A stretch of 64,000 bases of DNA, from NCBI GenBank assembly GCA_011009095.1, contig VTPC01000880.1, positions 178,927-242,926 on the forward strand. Reading direction: 5' to 3'. Positions 57,147-64,000 of the stretch are shown here, one piece after another. The stretch's first letter is position 1; every line of letters begins with the position of its first letter. This DNA is from Ignelater luminosus. Taxonomy: Eukaryota > Arthropoda > Insecta > Coleoptera > Elateridae. A model generated the notes under the pieces. It worked only from the letters and a program-made list of their open reading frames with translations, was not told the origin of the DNA and searched no databases. A program made the position numbers and the translations under genes.

Positions 57147-58770
57147 GTAAACCTCCAGTTTACGTTCCCAAATCTGGAGGACCCGTTTAGAGAGCATTGC
57201 GGCGTTGCCAGATTCCTTTCTATATACGTACATCTAAGAATCCTTACCTAATAAATGCCTTTACATAAGAAACTACTACATTAGAGCTTTTTAAAACTCT
57301 ATTCATAACAAAAATAAACTGCAGATAATTAATTAAACTAACAATTGCAGTTTGTTTTCATAAATAACAACATTTAAACGTATATTTCAAATCTTTTAGC
57401 GTTGTATTACAAACAAATACAAAATTAATTAATTAACTACAATGAGATTTCAAACTCACTTTGATTATTTTTTGAAATAGATTAGTAGATATAGCATTTT
57501 AAAATTTAATACCAAACTACTCATATTTTAGACTACTCTTTATGATAACAAATGTACAAATAAGATTTATGTTTAATAGTTGCATTTTCTTGCTCATATC
57601 AATCATTTTAGCATCACAACCATTAACAATTAAGTGTTAAATAAATAAATAAAAACTTTAAAACTTAATACCTAACAACCATAAAAAACCCACTCATAGT
57701 GGCGAGAAACCCCTTCGGTGTAATGTATAGGGTTGCAAATGCAGGAGGTGCTTTTCCTTCCTTAGACTAATAATTATAACACTACAGCCATCAACAGTAA
57801 GGCGTCTAAAAAAGAAATAAGCCAAGAAATCGCCTTAAAACTCGATATAGAATTGCCGCGTCTCATCCTCCAGTTTACGTTCCAAAATTTAAAAATGGTA
57901 TTTAGGTTGGAAAGTGCGATTTTTGTTTAAGTTTTATTATTCTAGCGTCACAACTATCAACAATTAAACGTTTTAGAAATAAATAAAAAAATAAAACGCT
58001 TTTACTATGCAAAAGTACGAAATAGACGCCTTCGCAGTGGCGACAAGCCTTTTCACGGTGATGTATACGGTTACAAATGTAGGAGGTGCTTTTTGTTCCT
58101 TAGATTAATGATTATAGCACCACAGTCATCACCAGTAAGGCGTCTAGAAAAGAAATAAGCCAAGAAATCGCCTTAAAACTCGATATAGAATTGCCCGCGT
58201 CTTATCCTCCAGTTTACGTTCCTAAATTTAAAAATCGTATTTGGGTTGGAAAGTGCGTTGTTTGTTCAAGTTCCATTATTCTAGCGTTGCAACTATCAAC
58301 ATTTAGACGTTTTAAAAAGTAATAAAGAAATAAAACGTTTTAACTGTGCAAAGTACAACATAGACGCCTTCACACTGGCGACAAGCCTTTTCACGGTGAT
58401 GTATACGGTTGCAAATGCAGGAGGTGCTTTTCCTTCCTTAGATTAATGATTATAGCACCACAGACATTACCAGTAAGGCGTCTAAAAAAGAAATAAGCCA
58501 AAAAAACGCCTTAAAACTCTATTTAGAATTGCCCGCGTCGTATCCTCCAGTTTACGTTCCTATATTTAAAAATGGTATTTGGGTTAGAAAGTGCGTTGTT
58601 TGTTCAAGTTCTGTTGTTCTAGCGTCACAACTAACAACAATTAGACGTTTTAGAAATAAATAAAGAAATAAAACGCTTTAACTATGCAAAGTACGACATA
58701 ATAAGACGCCTTCACACTGGCGAGAGGCCTCTTCGGTGTAATGTGTAGGGTTGTGAATGCACATCAAAAA
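57147..58770 (+). repeat. ~340 bp tandem satellite carrying a degenerate zinc finger
   Basis: Units start at the word GTGGCGAGAAACC or GGCGACAAGCC near 57698, 58036, 58376 and 58719, a spacing of 338-343 bases. The start of each unit translates as HSGEKPLRCNV-stop-GCKCRRC or TGDKPFHGDVYGCKCRRC. This aligns with the linker and Cys pair of a C2H2 finger, with the second Cys replaced by TAG or TAC. The fourth unit runs further, to TSKTKEHVI, with the first zinc His. The rest of the unit (GCACCACAGTCATCACCAG, AAAGAAATAAGCCAA, CCTCCAGTTTACGTTCC) is noncoding. A more decayed earlier unit lies at about 57147-57697. Confidence 0.8.
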
Positions 58771-58795
58771 CTAAAGAACACGTGATATCTACGCG

Positions 58796-59020
58796 ATGGC
58801 CGCCGAGATTAGAAAAAGTCCATTCAAATCTTTTTCTACATCTCTTAATTCTGAATTAATGCCTAGAGCACAAGTTCATTCGTTGAATGCCAGATATATG
58901 CGCATACTTACAATGCCCCATCACCTAACTACCTTATTTCAAAGAAGTTTTAGATATAATGAAGTCAAGTTGAATAACTCCATTCGTCTGAATACAAAAA
59001 CTAAATTTAGATTTGCTTAA
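58796..59020 (+). pseudogene. Possible tail of a non-LTR reverse transcriptase ORF
   Basis: The frame has LNARYMRILTMPHHLTTLF, then FQRSFRYNEVKLNNSI. This resembles the end of jockey-like reverse-transcriptase proteins, where a His-Arg/His-Leu pair and S-F-Y/R-Y-N-x-x-x-L-W-N-S occur. The resemblance is short, the usual Trp is Asn, and nothing upstream continues it. Confidence 0.3.
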
Positions 59021-60358
59021 ACCATTCTTCTTTAACTCCATAACATACCTCCCTAATATCAACAGTTTTAGCTTTTATTAATTAAATTAAGTTAATTTAT
59101 TGTTCTATTACTTTATTTGTTCTCTTGATTAAATAGAATTGCATTTGACTGGTTTTCACCAAGAGGACGTGCAGTTTTATAGCATATGTAATCGTATTAA
59201 TAACAATAAACAACATTGTTGCTCAGCGCTATAAAATCGCGTCCTTATCACGATCACGTAAAAAATCACCGTAAAATCATGAAAAACGAAAACAAAAACC
59301 CACTAGCTCGTAAGTTAGGTATATAGTGTTGTAACTAGCCGATTACTTCCTTTACATTAATTATTCTATAATATTACTTATTATTAATTAAATTATTATT
59401 ACAAATGATTTTGGGTTTGTGACACAGAATATGTAGTAACCTCCCCTACCAATAATCAATTCACAATAAAAGAAACACTTAACTCCGTACAATAATGTGT
59501 AACACCTGTGTGTAACACCCACAAAAGTGTTGCCACCCTAAATTGTGGCGCGACATTCAAAATCAGAAATGTTAGTTATTCACTATTACTCACTATTTTA
59601 TATGAGCCTATTTCTTTAGAATTGTATTAAACTTGCGGTTACTTTTATTATTATTATTTTACTATTGGAACTTTGAATAATTAGATCATGTTAATTTCTA
59701 GGATTTTACTGATCTGGTGAGTTTAGGTCATCAAAGACAAGAAAACATATAAATATGATTTGCTGTTAAAATAAGTCAGTCTTACTTCCGCCGTCAAATT
59801 GTCACCAAGTCTACAAAGTTATGTAAAATAAAAATTTTCTAAAATTTTATTCCTGCGTTTCAATTATAAATAACAAAATTCGTATAACAGCACAATATAC
59901 TACGTATAATGTTAGTAGTACGGATAGTAGGTTTACTTGACAGGAAGCTGAAGTGTACGTGCAGTTGCATATACCCAAGGGCGTTAGAAAGCGCCCCTGC
60001 TGTAAGCCGTTCGTATTGGTTCGTATAGGTTCGTATCGTGATACGCGCAAGCACGGCAAGCACAGGTGCGAGAGTGCAGTACATAGTACAAGGAGAGCTC
60101 TTCTGAAACCAGATTAATAGTGTTCATCGTCAAAGATAATAGATCCGATTTCGTACTTGTACGATAAAGTTGTAATGTGCTGTAATCTAAGGAAATTTGT
60201 TGTATAATATCTATAATATCTATAATATCCAATCAGTATTAGTGTGCTTTATGGGGCGGTTATGACCTAGAATTCGAATTTGATTCTTTGTGATTGTGCT
60301 ACTGTCCAATTTAAGTGTCCGCTCTACATATTACGTACTTCAAACTAAATGGTTAAAA
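59021..60358. other. Intergenic sequence upstream of the second zinc-finger gene
   Basis: AT-rich. Near 60008-60040 TTCGTATTGG, TTCGTATAGG and TTCGTATCGT form a short tandem run, and GATACGCGCAAGCACGG follows. No upstream exon of the zinc-finger gene could be fixed. Confidence 0.4.
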
Positions 60359-61355
60359 ATGAAGAAGGAAGATGATGAAGAATCTTGTACAATTACTACA
60401 CGATTTGTTTGTCCAAAAGATGAAAAGATTGGTCCATCAGATGGAGATACAGAACTTGCTGCTGATCATCACACAAATATAAAAGCGGACCGTCCAAATC
60501 AGCAATCTTTTGAATGCAATATATGTGGTTCTAAAGTGAGAAAGAAAAGTTATTTGAAAATACACGTGCTAATTCACAGTGGTGAAAAGCCTTACGGATG
60601 TGATATATGTTGTTATAAAACTAGAACCGGAAGCCACTTGAGGAGACACAGGCTGACTCACAGTGATGAGAAACCGTTTGAATGTAACATATGTGACTAT
60701 AAATGCAAAATAAGGAAAAGTTTGCAGCTGCATATGCTGAAGCATGGTGGTACAAGATCATTCAAATGTGAAATTTGTGGTAAGATGTTTCTAACAAAAA
60801 GTAATCTGAATGTTCACATGCTAGTTCATACCAAAGAGAAACGTTTTCAGTGTGATATATGCAATAAAAGACTTACTACAAGTAGTGTTTTGAAAAAAAC
60901 ACAAGTTGACACATAATGGCGAGAAACCTTTTGAATGTGGAATATGTAATTATAAATGCAAAACAAGATACGAATTGAAAATGCATATCCGCACGCATAG
61001 TGGTGAGAAACGCTTTGAATGTAAAGTGTGTAATTCTAGATTTGCGAGGAAGGGAGATTTGAAAATGCACGTGCTAGTTCATAGTGGTGAAAAACCTTTT
61101 TCCTGTAAAATTTGTGATTATAAATGTAAGCAAAGAGGTCACTTAAAATCACACATGGTGGTTCATACGGGAGAAACACGGTTTGAATGTAAAATATGTA
61201 ATTCTAGATTTAGAACCAATAGTATTCTAGAAAGACATCTACTAATTCATAGCGGTGAAAAACCTCTTAGTTGTGAACTGTGTAATTATAGATGTAGAAA
61301 AATATCAAGTTTAAAAGGACACATGTTGACTCATGAAAAAACATTTAATCCATAG
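60359..61355 (+). pseudogene. C2H2 zinc-finger gene, 10 fingers, with a +1 frameshift
   Basis: Likely a DNA-binding protein gene. From ATG at 60359 (MKKEDDEESC) the frame gives an acidic head of about 50 residues, then fingers 1-4 and the first half of finger 5 (FQCDICNKRLTTSSVLKK). There an A run at about 60891-60897 shifts the frame and a stop follows at 60916. One frame over, the sequence resumes at once as HKLTHNGEKPFEC and continues with fingers 6-10 to TTTAATCCATAG at 61355. Removing one A from the run would align the two halves exactly. The downstream fingers show no other damage, so the event is recent, or a sequencing error, or tolerated. The ATG choice is the first in frame; an upstream exon like that of the 54152 gene may exist. 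Confidence 0.8.
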
Positions 61356-61739
61356 AGAGAATGAAAATCTTCATTTACAATTGTATAGAGAAGCAGAAAT
61401 ACTTAGTTATTTAAATATCAAACGCCCTAAAGTGAACCACACTTAATGCCTGTAGTGTTAATTAAATAAAATTTAAATGAATTAAATAAAAACCAAAAAA
61501 TGTTATTTTTTAGTAGTTGTTGGTAGTTATTACAAATTACTTTTAAATTTGTATTTTTCTTATTTAATTTATTTAATATAACAAGGTTTACACAAGTACT
61601 AAAAGCATTTATTGCAGAAAGTTATTTTTATAATGGGTAACGTTTGCATAGAAGAAAATCAGAAACCAGTTTAGAAAGCAGGTTTTATGATCAATTCATT
61701 GCTTTCGCAACATTAACCATAAATCCAGAAGTAGGAGAC

Positions 61740-61930
61740 CTCGTGCTAGAAATGAAACGTTAGAAATGCAGTCGAAGATGAATCTACCACTTCACTTAGA
61801 AGATTAGCTCAACAGTTAGATTTAACTCGTACTACTACCCACAGGATTCTTCGTTGAAACCTTCATATGAGGCCTTATAGATTGCAAATGTACTAAGAAC
61901 TTCTACCATCAGATTTGACTACCCCTAATA
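61740..61930 (+). pseudogene. Transposase relic, N-terminal helix-turn-helix part
   Basis: The frame reads VRNAVEDESTTSLRRLAQQL, then DLTRTTTHRILR, stop, NLHMRPYRLQM, stop. This matches the order of the N-terminal helix-turn-helix of the same insect transposase type (RRLSQ, S-x-T-T-V-x-R-I-L, L-x-x-Y-K). Two stops interrupt it and the DDE part is missing. Confidence 0.6.
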
Positions 61931-62697
61931 TTGATTTAAATGTCAAAGAATTGAATTTTCATTTTACTAGTACATGTTAATTATAATAAGAATCGTTGGA
62001 ACTAAATTACACTATTAATTAAAAAAATTAAATTCAAATTTTATAAAATACATTACAAAATTAAATGCATTGGTAAATTTTGTTAACCTTAGCAACTGTC
62101 AAGTTGACAGTTGGTTGTAACCTTGGTTGGTCAGTAGTACGTGCACCATTTTCACCCATTTTTCTTAATTAGGAAATTTCATTTTTTATTGTTGAGGGAA
62201 TGAATAATTTAACTGTCATGTTATTTAAAATTATGGAATAGTTTTGTAAGTTTCTAATTTTCTAATTTCACTATTTATCAATAGTATCTTTATTTAAAAT
62301 TCTTATTTTGTTGATAAGTCATATTATTTATTTATTCTTTCTTAAAATCATAAGTACGCACTTGTTTTAAGTTTACTTGTCAGGTGCTACTTAACCATTT
62401 AGTAACTTTTTGTAACCAAATTTTAAGTACACTCGGAGAAAAAGTCACATTAAATGTGTTCAGTCAAGAAATATTCGAAAATCTCGACGTTGTTCATTTT
62501 ATACAGTGTGGGATTAAAGTATGGAATATTAAAAAAAAAAAGCGAACCCAACATGTTTTTTTAAAAACGCCGAGACAGGTCGATTTTAGTTTTTAAAAAT
62601 ACACATTTATACGTGCGATTCACTTTCCGACTTTCATTTATTTTTTAGTTATGACGTCATCACAAAAAAATTTAAATGACAATATAGATTATTAGTA

Positions 62698-63775
62698 ATG
62701 GAATCTGATAGTGATTTTTCTTCCCTTTATGATCATGCAAATAAATTCTAAGGTTGCATAATAAAAATTCTGAGAAAAATCGAGCTGAACATTTAATGTT
62801 GATATCCACAGAGGATAAAAACAAAAAGGATATGATTATTTTGTGTACTCAAGAGAACTACTTTGGAGTAAACAGAAAACTAACTGAATTGGTATTCAGG
62901 GGGCTAAATTATAAAATAGCCATACATGCCGGGAAACACCCAAGAGAAGTAGACGGCATGAGTACAAGGAACAGCCAGAATTTTTGGGAAGGAAGAAATA
63001 CGCAAGAAAAAATCGTAGTGAAATCCAAAGAAGACGGGAAAACATATGCCGATATACTGAGGGACATGAAAAGAAATATTGACATAGAACAATTAAATGT
63101 GAGGGTCAATAGCATTAGCAAAACCAAAGAGGGACATGTAGAAATAAAATGCACTAACAGAAAAGGGGGAGCTAGCGCACAACTACAACTAGAAGTTGAA
63201 AAAAAACTAAAAGACTAGTTAACAGTAGAAACCATACAAAAGAGTAAAGACTTCGTGATAATGGATCTGAAAGAGGCAACCACGGAAGAAAATGTATTGT
63301 ACCACCTACAAAAAGAACTTAGAACGTCTATAGAATGTAAGGATATCAAAGTAGCAATCAAGGATAAAGCCAACAGCAGGGGGCAGAAATAAACCAAATT
63401 AAGCGCACCTATAGCGACGGCTAACAGAATTCTGCAAACTGGCAAAGTTAAAATAGGATGGACGCGGTGCAGAATCGTGGAAAGGCTTGCACCAGTTAAG
63501 TGTTACAAATGTCACAGGTACGGACATTTTGCCGGTGGGTGCAAAGAAAAACAATTAATGACGCAAATGCCTAAACTGCAACTTGGAGACCCACCTGGCC
63601 AAGGACTGCAAAAGTGAAACGCACTTTTGCTAAAAAGTGAAACGCACTTTTGCTACGTATGTAACAAAGAGGGCCACAAGGCAAACGAGTTGGCATGTCC
63701 AGTATACAAGAAGCTGGTCGTTGAACTTAGGAAGAAACCGGAAAAAAAAAAATTATACAGTGTGATTATATCCTA
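62698..63775 (+). pseudogene. Decayed gag (ORF1) of a non-LTR retrotransposon, R1/TRAS-like
   Basis: ORF1 of such elements encodes a nucleic-acid-binding protein needed for retrotransposition. ATG at 62698 starts MESDSDFSSLYDHANKF, then the frame shifts near 62750. The main part (62760-63218) includes EDGKTYADILRDMK. After a stop at 63216-63218 it continues with SKDFVIMDLKEATTEENVLY, then a stop at 63390-63392. Three zinc knuckles follow: CYKCHRYGHFAGGC, CLNCNLETHLAKDC (after a frame change near 63560) and CYVCNKEGHKANELAC. A 23 bp tandem duplication (AGTGAAACGCACTTTTGC twice) lies at about 63611-63655. At least two stops, two frame changes and the duplication show the copy is dead. The homology stops near 63775. 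Confidence 0.8.
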
Positions 63776-64000
63776 TCAGGTGGCGGATGCGTGGCCACGG
63801 GCTGCTGCGTGGATGCGGGTCCCCCTCCGTTCGTTTCCCCCCTCTCTCAAGAATTTTAAAAAAGTCATCCGAAACCTAAAGATCTGGCGCCCGGGCGCGC
63901 TCAGCTCCTGGCGCCCCGCCGACCCGCGCCCGTCTTCGGCTGGCGCCCGTCCTCGACTGCCGCTCCTTCGCCGTTCGTAGATTCATTTTATTTTTGGGGG
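63776..64000. other. Abruptly GC-rich sequence at the window edge
   Basis: Base composition changes within a few bases at about 63775 from AT-rich gag to sequence with GCGTGGCCACGGGC, GGCGCCCGGGCGCGC and CGCCCCGCCGACCCGCGCC. It is the most GC-rich stretch in the window. It may be the 5' region of another mobile element inserted into the gag. The window ends before this can be judged. Confidence 0.5.

Noticed and set aside
1..64000. tRNA, rRNA or CRISPR-like arrays
   Set aside because: I found no convincing tRNA box pairs or rRNA sequence. The tandem repeats are satellites without unique spacers, so none is a CRISPR array.

Overview
This window reads as nuclear DNA of an insect. It is AT-rich, has short GT-AG introns inside animal-type genes, an Inr/DPE core promoter, arrays of C2H2 zinc fingers, and relics of insect-type DNA transposons and non-LTR retrotransposons. 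A beetle is my guess, but nothing here proves the order. All calls come from reading the sequence; no search was run.

Left part (about 1.4-22 kb): one long gene for a ZIP-family zinc transporter. It probably starts at an Inr/DPE promoter near 1465 with a noncoding first exon. Two coding exons lie at 6464-7646. A last tiny exon at 20976-21025 sits behind a 13.3 kb intron packed with minisatellites and three copies of a complex repeat.

Middle-left (22-34 kb): a compact cluster. It holds two small, unrecognised multi-pass membrane proteins on the minus strand (22002-22597 and 24577-25135). mRpS28, a mitochondrial small-subunit ribosomal protein, runs on the plus strand (25531-26148) and is divergent from the second membrane-protein gene. 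A long minus-strand gene (26740-33775) encodes a 721-residue protein with two LD motifs, a Thr/Pro-rich repeat region and a Cys-rich tail. Its first coding intron is a satellite array.

Middle-right (34-50 kb): mostly noncoding. It has a THAP-like remnant, duplicated segments, a 680 bp TIR-like element, a complex satellite block (41.3-44.8 kb) related to the arrays in the ZIP intron, a GA-rich tract and a possible distal 5' exon.

Right part (49-64 kb): a mobile-element and zinc-finger neighbourhood. It has a non-autonomous hAT element with a perfect 8 bp target duplication, transposase fragments, a decayed zinc-finger fragment, an intact 12-finger gene (54152-55384) between oppositely oriented copies of one element, a palindromic foldback, and a ~340 bp satellite whose unit carries a degenerate zinc finger. 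A 10-finger gene (60359-61355) is broken by one extra A in an A run. The window ends in a decayed non-LTR retrotransposon gag with three CCHC knuckles that runs into abruptly GC-rich sequence.

The most unusual features are the zinc-finger-containing satellite, the frameshifted zinc-finger gene beside it, the phase-consistent micro-exon of the ZIP gene and the cleanly delimited hAT element.
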